Positions 26,419 through 35,000 of a DNA stretch of 59,080 nucleotides are shown piece by piece (the first letter of the stretch is position 1; the number at the start of each line of letters is the position of its first letter). The notes beneath the pieces were generated by a model that saw nothing but the letters and a program-made list of their open reading frames with translations, searched no databases and had not been told where the DNA came from. The position numbers and the translations under genes are program-made. The stretch covers positions 1 through 59,080 of the forward strand of contig JAFIGH010000021.1 in the NCBI GenBank assembly GCA_020831525.1, given 5' to 3'. This DNA is from Opitutales bacterium (lineage in GTDB: Bacteria; Verrucomicrobiota; Verrucomicrobiia; Opitutales; Oceanipulchritudinaceae).

Positions 26419-27831
26419 TCAGTGCCAACCCAACGGATTGGTTCCGCGCAGGGTTGCCCGGTCGGTCTTTGGGCGGCCGGCATTGACGAGTTGGCCGTCG
26501 GCGCAGGCGGGGTTGCCTTCGGACGTTAAATGCGAAATGAGCCGTTCCCGCAGGGGTTCAACCTCTGCGGGGTCGTCGGAGAGATCGGTATCGTCGCGCC
26601 GGTCGCCGGTCATATCAAACACCTGCTCCGCGCCGTCCTCCCCATAATAGAGGTATTTGCGGGTTTTGGTGCGGATCATGTGGTGCTCCCCCTGCTGGCC
26701 ATGGAGGAATTCCCGCACATCCGGGGCGGCATCGCGGATGAGGGGCATGAGGCTCACGCCGTCGATTCCCGCCGGGAGGGGCAACCCCGCGGCCTCCAGC
26801 AGGGTGGGATAGAGATCGACCAGGTCCACGAGGGCTTCACTGGTCCGGCCCGGCGGCAAGCCCCAGGCACGGGGAAACCGGATGATGAGCGGAATCCGCG
26901 CCGAGCCCTCGTAAAAGCTGCACTTGTGCGCGTCGTGGTAATCTCCGAGCTGTTCCCCGTGGTCGGAGGTGTAGACGATGAGGGTATTGTCCCACAGACC
27001 GTTGCGCTTCAGGCGCCCGAAGATGCGCTGTATCTGGTGGTCGATGTAGGTGATCATGCCGTAGTAGACGCTTCGCGCCTTGCGGATTTGGGCAGGGCTC
27101 ATCGGACCGGGATTGAACATCCAGCGGTGGTCGTGAAGCCATGCGGGGCACCGATCCGAATCGAGCCAGGCGGGAATGACGGGATCGGGGATCGGCGCGT
27201 TGTCGTACATCGAGTAGTAGGGCTCGTATGCCGTCAGGGGAGGGTGCGGGTTGTGGAGGGAAGCCCAGAGGAAAAAAGGCTGGCTGCGTTGCCGGGTTTC
27301 GAGGAACTCAAGACTTCGGTCCACCACCCAGTCGGTCAGGTGCAGGTGACGGGGTTCGGTGCACAATGTTGGGTGGAGTTCGTTAAAGCCCAAACCGTCA
27401 ACGAACGGGGCGGGCCGGTTGAGTTCCTGCATTCGCTGCCGGTGTAACTGGTCATAGGGGGTGATGTGCTCGAAGCCCGCACGGTCATCGGGATCAAGAA
27501 ACCAGTGGGTTTTGCCGATCAGCTCGGTCTGGTATCCACCTCTGGTGAGAAGAGAGGCGAGAAAGAGGTTGCGGTCGTGCCCGACACGGAACTCCGGCAT
27601 CCAGTCGGCGCATCCAAAATTGTGGCCGTGCCGTCCGGTGATGAGGGCCGTTCGGGCGGGGATACAAAGGGGACAGTCGACATAGGCACTGGTAAAGTTG
27701 ACCCCCTCGTAGGCCAGCTGGTCCATGTGGGGTGTCTGGATGCAGGGATGCCCGCTGCAGCCCAGAGTGTCGCCGCGGTGTTGATCGGCGGTGATGAAAA
27801 GGATGTTCGGCCCCGTGGGTGCGCTGTTCAT
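26419..27831 (-). CDS. Sulfatase (type I, formylglycine-dependent), cytoplasmic
   Basis: A 470-residue arylsulfatase-superfamily enzyme that hydrolyses sulfate esters. The metal-binding start NILFITADQHRGD and the sulfatase signature with Cys56 in CPLCIPARTAL are present; Cys56 must be converted to formylglycine by a maturase not seen in this window. Later motifs include GKTHWF, HNPHPP and YTSDHGEQLGD with its metal ligands. No signal peptide is visible, so it should desulfate imported oligosaccharides. It is the last gene of an rpiB - ADP-ribosylglycohydrolase-like - sulfatase operon (49 bp after the preceding gene). The sulfated sugar cannot be told from sequence by eye. Confidence 0.9.
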   Translation of the reverse strand: MNSAPTGPNILFITADQHRGDTLGCSGHPCIQTPHMDQLAYEGVNFTSAYVDCPLCIPARTALITGRHGHNFGCADWMPEFRVGHDRNLFLASLLTRGGYQTELIGKTHWFLDPDDRAGFEHITPYDQLHRQRMQELNRPAPFVDGLGFNELHPTLCTEPRHLHLTDWVVDRSLEFLETRQRSQPFFLWASLHNPHPPLTAYEPYYSMYDNAPIPDPVIPAWLDSDRCPAWLHDHRWMFNPGPMSPAQIRKARSVYYGMITYIDHQIQRIFGRLKRNGLWDNTLIVYTSDHGEQLGDYHDAHKCSFYEGSARIPLIIRFPRAWGLPPGRTSEALVDLVDLYPTLLEAAGLPLPAGIDGVSLMPLIRDAAPDVREFLHGQQGEHHMIRTKTRKYLYYGEDGAEQVFDMTGDRRDDTDLSDDPAEVEPLRERLISHLTSEGNPACADGQLVNAGRPKTDRATLRGTNPLGWH

Positions 27832-27880
27832 TTTTGCCGTCTGTCGATGATGAAGGGAATGCCTGATCCGGACCTTCTGT

Positions 27881-28963
27881 TTACGACAGGCCCTTCGGTT
27901 CCGGACGTATCAAGTTTTCCATGACGGCGACACGGGCCACCAGTTTGTCCACCTTGCCCCGGTAGGCCTCGATCATTCCCTCCGCCGTTTCCTTGATGGT
28001 CAATCTTGAGTTGGTGTAGGGGTTTTCGCGGGTGGCGGCATCCACCTCTTCGATCCATCGGGAAGGGATGGTTTCCGGTCCCGCGAAGGCCGCCGCCAGG
28101 CCCGCTGCACTGGCCGCCGTGCAATCGGTGTCGCGTCCAAAATTGACCCCCGTGATGATTGCGGACCGCACGTCCCCGTGGCATTTATGGAAGATCGCCA
28201 GAGATTTCGTCACGTTCTCATCGATCCACGACAAGGGGTATGAACCGCTGCGGTTATCATAGAGCCGGTTGACCTCACGGCGCATATCCAGCGGGTCATC
28301 ATATTTACCGGCAATGGCGAGGACCTGCCCGATTTGCTCCCGCATTCCGGCATCGGCAAACTTCATTCCCGCTTCGAGGACGGAATCCGGCGTCGCACCG
28401 GGGGTTAAGGCTTCAACCATGGCCGCGTTGTAGACTTTTCCCCACGGAAAAGCGAGGCTGTTGGGATGCTGGTAGACACCGCCAATCTCGTATAAATCCT
28501 CCATCATTCCGGCAAGATCGCCCGCGTTGATAAGGGGTATCGCGTGAAATGACCGGCCTGTCGTGTTGATATGGAAATGGGGACAAAATCTTCCCAGCTC
28601 ATTCGCCGGGACCAGACCGCTCTGCGCAATCTGGAAGAGCTGGACATCAAACCCTTCCGTCATGAAAGGCATCTTTTCGGGGTCGAGCACCTTTCGCCAC
28701 CAGGCGATCAAATCTGCGGCGGTGATGCGGTCCTGTTTGTCCATGATGGCCCCGCACATCAGTTTCTGACGCTCGATGCCGTCTTCGGTCGTGCCCGGAA
28801 CGCGTTTCCACCCCGTATTGTAGTGCTCATAGGAATCCAATCTTTCGAGCACCCCGTATTTCTCCTCAATCTGGTCGATCGACCAGCATTCCACGACCGC
28901 GCCCATTGCCGAAGCGATGCGTGTTGCGGCGATGGTGGCGTAAAATTTTTCGTACAGGACCAT
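27881..28963 (-). CDS. ADP-ribosylglycohydrolase-family protein
   Basis: A 360-residue protein. The start at 28963 is supported by a GGGAGG ribosome-binding site 10 bases upstream; the frame continues further without a better start. It has the helical ADP-ribosylglycohydrolase pattern: an N-terminal GAVVE and, about residue 275, GVNFGRDTDCTAASAAGLAAA, whose D-T-D binds magnesium in this family. The canonical role is cleaving ADP-ribose from proteins. Relatives inside sugar-degradation operons, as here between an RpiB-type isomerase and a sulfatase, may instead cleave a glycosidic or nucleoside-like bond. It lies 23 bp after rpiB, so they are co-transcribed. The substrate is unknown. Confidence 0.8.
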   Translation of the reverse strand: MVLYEKFYATIAATRIASAMGAVVECWSIDQIEEKYGVLERLDSYEHYNTGWKRVPGTTEDGIERQKLMCGAIMDKQDRITAADLIAWWRKVLDPEKMPFMTEGFDVQLFQIAQSGLVPANELGRFCPHFHINTTGRSFHAIPLINAGDLAGMMEDLYEIGGVYQHPNSLAFPWGKVYNAAMVEALTPGATPDSVLEAGMKFADAGMREQIGQVLAIAGKYDDPLDMRREVNRLYDNRSGSYPLSWIDENVTKSLAIFHKCHGDVRSAIITGVNFGRDTDCTAASAAGLAAAFAGPETIPSRWIEEVDAATRENPYTNSRLTIKETAEGMIEAYRGKVDKLVARVAVMENLIRPEPKGLS

Positions 28964-28986
28964 TGTCTGTAATCCTCCCGGATGCT

Positions 28987-29460
28987 TTATCTGTTGCGAA
29001 GAGAAAACTGTTCGTGCGCCCACTGTTCCAGTGCGTGCAACTTCTCCACTCTGCGGCGGCAATCCTCATTCTCGGAAAACGTTGCCGCCAGAAATGCATG
29101 GACAATTTCTTCGGCGAGCTTCACGCCCACAATCCAGTGTCCGATACACAGAACATTGGCGTTGTCGTGCTCGACACATTGGTGTGCGCAATGGGTATCG
29201 TGGCAGAGCGCGGCCCGCATGGAGGGTATCTTGTTGACGGCGATCGAAGCACCCACACCGGTTCCGCAGCACATTATCCCGCGGTCCGCACGGTCGTTCA
29301 GGATTTCGGTGCACAACGCCCGCGCCAGGTCCGGAAAGTCGACAGGATCCTCGCTGAAAGTCCCGACGTCGGTGACCTGGTGTCCCCGTTCGACAAGGTA
29401 TGCCTTTATCTTCTCTTTCAAAGGGAAACCGGCATGGTCGCCGGCGATGACAACTTTCAT
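28987..29460 (-). CDS. rpiB: RpiB/LacAB-family sugar isomerase
   Basis: A 157-residue protein. The start at 29460 follows an AAGGAG-type ribosome-binding site. It opens MKVVIAGDHAGFPLKEKI and has the catalytic Cys65 in CCGTGVG with the NKIPSMRAAL anion-binding segment, the hallmarks of ribose-5-phosphate isomerase B. In the operon with a sulfatase and an ADP-ribosylglycohydrolase-like gene it need not act on ribose 5-phosphate. Members of this family also isomerise galactose 6-phosphate or allose 6-phosphate. In streptococcal glycosaminoglycan loci an RpiB relative (DhuI) isomerises the unsaturated uronate released by lyases, which would suit the lyases of this window. Family certain, substrate open. 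Confidence 0.85.
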   Translation of the reverse strand: MKVVIAGDHAGFPLKEKIKAYLVERGHQVTDVGTFSEDPVDFPDLARALCTEILNDRADRGIMCCGTGVGASIAVNKIPSMRAALCHDTHCAHQCVEHDNANVLCIGHWIVGVKLAEEIVHAFLAATFSENEDCRRRVEKLHALEQWAHEQFSLRNR

Positions 29461-29627
29461 AGGAGTAATCTCCTTCCCGTGCGGTTGGAATCGGGGTGAT
29501 CGCAATGGGTGAAGGGGCAGGAAGTGGCTTTCTGCATGGGGGATTTTCGGAGTTTGTGATCGGGGCAAGCCTGTTTGAAGGAGGCCGGATGGAGCCCCGG
29601 GTGTCAAGGCGAGGTTTGCGGAGCGGC

Positions 29628-29735
29628 CTACGGGATCACATTCACCCCGCGTAGACCGAAGAGCGGGGCGGCAGCGAGGAGGTGCTTGTCGGCGTGGAGG
29701 TCTTCGGGAAAGGACTTGATGACAAGTGCTGGCAT
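29628..29735 (-). pseudogene. Fused remnant of a type II toxin-antitoxin pair (antitoxin start, PIN toxin end)
   Basis: A 35-codon frame reads MPALVIKSFPEDLHA, the typical start of a FitA/VapB-like ribbon-helix-helix antitoxin, and then directly DKHLLAAAPLFGLRGV and NVIP, the typical end of a PIN-domain toxin. The natural pair would be about 200 codons, so an in-frame deletion seems to have joined the first antitoxin codons to the last toxin codons. It is too short to be active. It occupies part of the 400-bp gap between the divergent rpiB operon and the gene at 29861; the rest of that gap shows nothing I recognise. Confidence 0.45.
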
Positions 29736-29860
29736 GGTAACAAAAAGGTAGCGTATTGCTTCCGTTACACAAGTGCTTTTTGAAGCCGTGCTACGGGATT
29801 TTGGTTTTGCCGCGAAGAGAGATTGATTCCAGGTATTTCTGGACGGGAGAAATAAACCAC

Positions 29861-30673
29861 ATGCCCACCGGACCCCTCACGCCCTCACTTCTCAAGCACA
29901 TCGGTGTCATACCGTCGTTTCCCGCGGCACCGGGTTTCGATCCGGCTGCGCCCTATGTAAACAGGTATCGGATCTGGAGCATCACCTCGTTGGAGCCCGA
30001 AAATCACCTCGCCCGTGAAACCGGAATGCTCCGCATCGAACGATTGCCCATGCAGGAAAACTGTCTCAGTTTCCGGATTCTTCACCGGATTCTCCTTGAG
30101 GAATCGAACGGGTATGGGGGGCACAATGATGTGACCGTTGAGGTTCTGTGCGCAAACGATGCCCTGTCGACCCCGCTGGAGTGGAAACTGGAAAGCACTT
30201 TTACAATCGCCAATTCAGAACGCGACAACCTCTCCAGCAGAGAGACCGGGAAGTTTTCAAACCGGCAACTGACGCGTAGCGTCAATGGCATTGAATACAC
30301 CTTTGATATCAGCGGACGCCTTGCCGCCAACTGGTGTCTCTTCGACGCCCTTCAGCGGTCCATTTCCGACTCCCACGAGCCGTTCACGTTGTTTGAAGGG
30401 TTCAATCTTATTCGGGAGGGCCACCGGGTTCGCCGCCGTCCCGATCTCGATGAAGCGTTTGATACCGCTACCGGGAACCTCCGGTGCAGCACACAACTGG
30501 GCCGGGGAATTTTACCTTATGAATACTGGCTCGACAGCTCCAACCGCCTTGTCGCGGCTATAAGCGGAACCCGCATTTATTTTCTGGATGACAAGGCTGA
30601 AGAAGCCATTGCCGACCGGGAACACAACCAATTCATCTATTCGGGACGTGGCGCATGGATACCGAAAATTTAA
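29861..30673 (+). CDS. Conserved hypothetical protein coupled to a sulfatase
   Basis: A 270-residue protein I do not recognise. The ATG at 29861 is supported by a GGGAGA ribosome-binding site 11 bases upstream. There is no signal peptide or membrane segment. It is a soluble, mixed beta-rich protein with motifs such as YRIWSITSLEPENHLARETG, LEESNGYGGHND and LPYEYWLDSSNRLV. The last 19 bases overlap the start of the downstream sulfatase gene, so the two are translationally coupled and likely work together. The N-terminal half resembles a carbohydrate-binding or lyase-like beta-sheet only in a general way. It diverges from the rpiB/sulfatase operon. No function should be assumed. Confidence 0.8.
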   Translation: MPTGPLTPSLLKHIGVIPSFPAAPGFDPAAPYVNRYRIWSITSLEPENHLARETGMLRIERLPMQENCLSFRILHRILLEESNGYGGHNDVTVEVLCANDALSTPLEWKLESTFTIANSERDNLSSRETGKFSNRQLTRSVNGIEYTFDISGRLAANWCLFDALQRSISDSHEPFTLFEGFNLIREGHRVRRRPDLDEAFDTATGNLRCSTQLGRGILPYEYWLDSSNRLVAAISGTRIYFLDDKAEEAIADREHNQFIYSGRGAWIPKI

Positions 30674-31977
30674 GAAGCGAATCTCCGGATAACCGGCCCA
30701 ATATCCTGTTTGTCTTCACCGACCAGCAGCATTTTAATGCCGTTTCCGCATTCGGAAACCCGCACCTGCACACGCCATCAATGGACTGGATCACGCGGGA
30801 GGGTGTCCGGTTTACCAACTGCTACGCCACCGATCCTGTATGCGCGCCCTGCCGGTCCTCCATCTTTTTCGGGCGCATGCCCTGCGAGACGGGAGTCTAT
30901 AAAAATGAGCTCTGGCCCCTGGAGACGCTTCCCACCGTTGGGACGTGGCTCTCGCAAAACGCTGGCTACCGGAGTGTCTACTGTGGCAAGTGGCACCTTT
31001 TCCAGAGTGAAACATTTTCAATTCCCGGCTTCGAAGTCATTGGAACGGGTGCCAATTGTGAAGGGAATTTCACGGATTCCATCATTACACGGGCCTGCGA
31101 TGCCTTTTTGCACAGCCGCACCGGTGACGAGCCCTTCTTTCTCGTGGCCTCCTACCAGCAGCCCCACGATATCTGCGGATGGATCGATTTGAATCAGTAC
31201 AATGCGGAAAGGCTTCGGTACCCGGAAATCGCGCCCGAACTTCCACCGCTTTCGCCCACGCTCCGGGTCAGCCATGCGGAACCGGAGCTGATGCGCGAGA
31301 GGCGGGAAAACAATGCCGGTTGGAAAAACAACTGGAGTGAAGAGCATTGGAGATATTACGAATGGAGCTACAACCGTCAGGTGGAGATGGTCGATGCGGA
31401 GATTGGTCGCTTGTTCGAATCGCTTTTGCAAAGTCCACACGCCCGGAATACCGTAGTCATCTTCACCTCCGATCACGGAGAGGGACTCGGGCGGCACGGC
31501 TTTCAGGGAAAATCAGTGCTGTACGATGAAGCTGCCCGGTTGCCTTTCGTGATATGGCGTCCGGGCCACCTGCCACAGGGGGCCACCGCGCACCAACTGA
31601 TTTCCGCGCTCGATTTCATGCCCACCGTGTGCGGACTGGCCGGCATCTCACCTCCGGAAGATATGCGCCTTGGCCGGTCGATCATTCCTTTCGCCGCCAA
31701 CCCGTCGGCACCCTCACCAGAGTTCGTGGTCGCGGCCTGTCAAGCCAACCGGGGTCGGATGGTTCGGTCCATGAAAATGAAATATATCGTGTTCTCCAAT
31801 GATCCCGTCGAGATGCTCTTCGATATGGAAGCGGATGCCGGTGAAACCGTCAATCTGGCCGACAACCCCGATTATTCCGAAGAACTCCAGTGGCATAGAG
31901 ATACATTGGTGAAGTGGGAGCGGGAAATGGTTTACGCACCGGGTGTTCCACCTTTTGTCATGCCCTTTCCGCATTGA
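30655..31977 (+). CDS. Sulfatase 2 with an unusual CAPCR active-site motif
   Basis: A 440-residue type I sulfatase. It opens with the metal-binding NILFVFTDQQHFNAVSAFG and later has CGKWHLF, SYQQPHD and FTSDHGEGLGRHG, the remaining active-site blocks. The formylglycine site is Cys63 in VCAPCRSSIFFG. This fits C-x-P-x-R but has Cys where most sulfatases have Ser or Ala. There is no signal peptide, so it should act in the cytoplasm. Its start lies within the last codons of the unknown protein upstream. It converges on the giant lyase gene, whose terminator lies in the 74-bp gap. Maturation of the Cys63 site by an anaerobic or FGE-type maturase is expected from the family; the sugar is not known. 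Confidence 0.9.
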   Translation: MDTENLRSESPDNRPNILFVFTDQQHFNAVSAFGNPHLHTPSMDWITREGVRFTNCYATDPVCAPCRSSIFFGRMPCETGVYKNELWPLETLPTVGTWLSQNAGYRSVYCGKWHLFQSETFSIPGFEVIGTGANCEGNFTDSIITRACDAFLHSRTGDEPFFLVASYQQPHDICGWIDLNQYNAERLRYPEIAPELPPLSPTLRVSHAEPELMRERRENNAGWKNNWSEEHWRYYEWSYNRQVEMVDAEIGRLFESLLQSPHARNTVVIFTSDHGEGLGRHGFQGKSVLYDEAARLPFVIWRPGHLPQGATAHQLISALDFMPTVCGLAGISPPEDMRLGRSIIPFAANPSAPSPEFVVAACQANRGRMVRSMKMKYIVFSNDPVEMLFDMEADAGETVNLADNPDYSEELQWHRDTLVKWEREMVYAPGVPPFVMPFPH

Positions 31978-32012
31978 CCCTCCGCACCTTCGCAAATGCC
32001 GAACAAAAAAAA

Positions 32013-32037
32013 ACGGACCCGCGCTTGGCGGGTCCGT
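32013..32037 (-). terminator. Rho-independent terminator of the giant lyase gene
   Basis: ACGGACCCGC (32013-32022), loop GCTTG, GCGGGTCCGT (32028-32037): a perfect 10-bp stem. On the minus strand it is followed by a run of nine T (A at 32005-32013). It lies 14 bp beyond the stop codon at 32052. Confidence 0.9.
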
Positions 32038-32051
32038 TGGGGAGGAAGGGC

Positions 32052-35000
32052 TCAGGGGAGGTCGATGGACAGGCGGAGGAAGCGGGGCTCGCCGGGGGCG
32101 AGGTCGGCGGTGTCTTCGATGGTGACTTCGCCTTCGGTGTTGGCTGCGCCGGTGGAGGTCCAGATGGGCTCCCCGCCCCAGTCGACAAGATCGGCGCTGG
32201 CCCAGACGGCATAGATGAGAGCCGGGTCGGCGATGCGGTCGAAGGTGAGGGTGGCGCGGAGACCGTCGGCGGTCAGGTGGTGGCCGGGCCGGGGGGCGAG
32301 GGCACCGGCGGGTGTGGTGGCGTCGCCCCCGAGGGCGTAGCGCTGGAGGTTGGGGACGCCCAAAGTGAGGTCGGCCGGTCCGCCGGAGATGTTGTTGTTG
32401 GCGACCCAATCGGCGAATCCACCACCACCGGGTGCGGCGGGGAGGAGGCGCAGGGCGGCTTCGAAGCGGTCGAAGACAAGGGCTTCGGGCGCGGGCGCAC
32501 CCATGTCGCGGCCAAGGAGGATACCGACGGCGGTGATGTCGGCGAATTTCTTCTCTTCCCAGGCGGCTTCCGCGGCCTCAAAGCGCAGGCCGGTGAGGGG
32601 ATTCCATTGGGCGAAGCGGCCGTCGGCGCGGTGGCTGGCGAAGGTCAGCTCGGGTGAGCCGGAGGCGGTCGTGGAGACGGCTTCGGAGACCCAGAACGAA
32701 CCCGCACCCTCTCGCACAAGCCAGCGCACATCGGCGGGCGCGCCGGGCACTTCGAGGCCGACGAGGCGGAGGAAGCTGTCGTCGCTGAAGACGGCGGTGG
32801 CGTCGTCGCCGCCGTTGAGGAAGTTGTCCTTTGTCCAGAGGGCGGCGAGGTGGAATTGGAAGAGGGGCTCGGGGAGGCCGGGCCGGACGTTGAAGCCGAA
32901 GATGCGCACGCTGCGGCCCTGATTGGTGGCGACGCGTTCGCCGTAGAGGCCGATGGCGGTGATGTTGCCGAAGACGCGGCTCTCGAAATCGAGCTGGGCG
33001 AGGGGGGCGACGGTATCGGTGCCGATGACGTTGGCGAAGAGCCGCACGGGGTCGCCGTGGACAGGGTTGTAGGGTGCCCACTGGATCGCATCGAGGGAGG
33101 CGATGTCGATTTGGCCGGGCTGGCCGAGGTACCATTGGTCGCCGTCGCGCACGGCGATGGCCCAGGATTGGGCTCCGCCGACGAGGGCTTCGACTTCGAG
33201 GGGGACGGCCGCCGCGTTGTGAGGTTCCTCCAGTTCCCACCAGACGAGACTGGCCCCGTGGTTGGAACCGCTGGCGGTGTTGTTGAGAAGGATGTGGTCG
33301 CCATCGGTTCCGCGCCCTTCAACGCGAAGGTGCATGTTGGGAGCGCTGCCCGCTTGCCACTCGGCAAGGGCATACCCGAAGTGGGGGCTCTCGGGCGGGT
33401 CGTCATAGTTCGTGTTGGTGACGACGGCGCTGGTGTGGGAGCGGTAGCGGAAGGTGCCTTCGGTGCCGCCAATGGAACCGGCGGGGGTGCTCGTAGCGGT
33501 GCTGCCGATACTCACGAAGCGGTTGTCGAGGATTTCGGATGAGGGACCCCAGGAGACGCGGGTGTTGGAACCGGCGGCGGGACCGCCCGCTTCTGGGAGG
33601 AGGCGGAAGCTGCCGCCGAAGGCGCGTTCGACGAGGACGACTTCATCCTGTGCGAGGGCCCCGACGCGGAGGCCGCCGTAAACGGGCACATCGCTGTAAT
33701 CGCCTGCCGTGGTGGTGAGGGGCGTGGTGAGGCTGAAGGGGAATTCAAGGAGAAGGTCGTCGGCCACGCCGTTGCCGGAAAGGTCGACGGCGCTCGCGAC
33801 GGGATCGGCTCCACCGCGGATGAGGCCGGGATGGGCGGTGCGCCCCCAGTCGACGACGAGGCGGCTGTCGGGATCTTCCGCCGTGACGGTCACGTGGATG
33901 AGGGCCTCGGTGTGGTCGCCGTCGTCATCGGTGAGGCGCAGGCGGATGGTGTATTCGCCGGGATCGGAGAAGCTGGCGGTGGCGAGCGGTCCGGTGGCGT
34001 CAAATGTGCCGTTGTTCGTGAAGTCCCATTCGAAGGCGACGATCTCGCCGTCGGGGTCGGAGGAGCCGGAGGCATCGAGCTGGACGGCGTGCGGGGCCTG
34101 GCCAATGAGGCGGCTGGTTTCGACGACGGCCACGGGCGGCTGGTTCGGCGGGGGTTCGCCGGTGACGACGACTTCGCGGGTCGTCACGTCGCTGTCTCCG
34201 CGATTGTCGGTCACGCGGAGGGCGGGTTCGTAGGTGCCGGGGAAGAGGTAGGTGAACTGGGCGGTGACGTCGCCCTCGACCCATGAGCCGTCGCCGAGGA
34301 AGTCCCATTCGTAGGTCTCGATGAAGCCGTCGGGATCCGTCGAGGCGGAGGCATCGAAGGTCACCGTGACGGGGGCCTGGCCGGAGGTGGGCGTGAGGGC
34401 AAAGGCGGCCGTCGGGCGGAGGTTGGCCCCCTCGGCGGAGACGATCTGGATGCCGGACGCGCCGGGGTCGCTCATCTGATCGAAGGTGATGACGAGATTG
34501 GCGGCGGAGACATCGCGGAAGACGACATAGGCGGGGCCATCGACGGCCTGGGCCGCGCCCGTGGCAGTGGATTCTTCCAGGATGCCGTTCCAGCCGCCGG
34601 TGTCGTCGCGGATGAATTTGGAGACGCCGCCAACGGTGATGCGCTGGGTGCGCGGAGGGCTGCCGCGGGCCCCGCCGAAGTAGATGTAGACGTCGTAGAG
34701 GGTGTAGGGGACGTCGGCGATGGTGTAGGTGGCGTTGGTGCCGTTGGCAAACCACTGGGTGCCGAGCATGCGGGCGAGCCCGTTGTCGACGGGTTGGGTG
34801 GCGTTGCGGAACTGGCGGGTGCCGGAGGCTTGCACGGAGACGGGCACGGTTTGGCCGAGGTTATCGGTCAGGTTGCCCGCTGCGGTGTTGCCCGTGAGGT
34901 TGTTCCAATTCCGGGCGGGCCGGGCACCGGCGTATTCGTAGGGCTGGAGATGGACGGGGAGGACGTTGGTCGTGAAGTTGAGGTTGATCGAGGGAATCTC

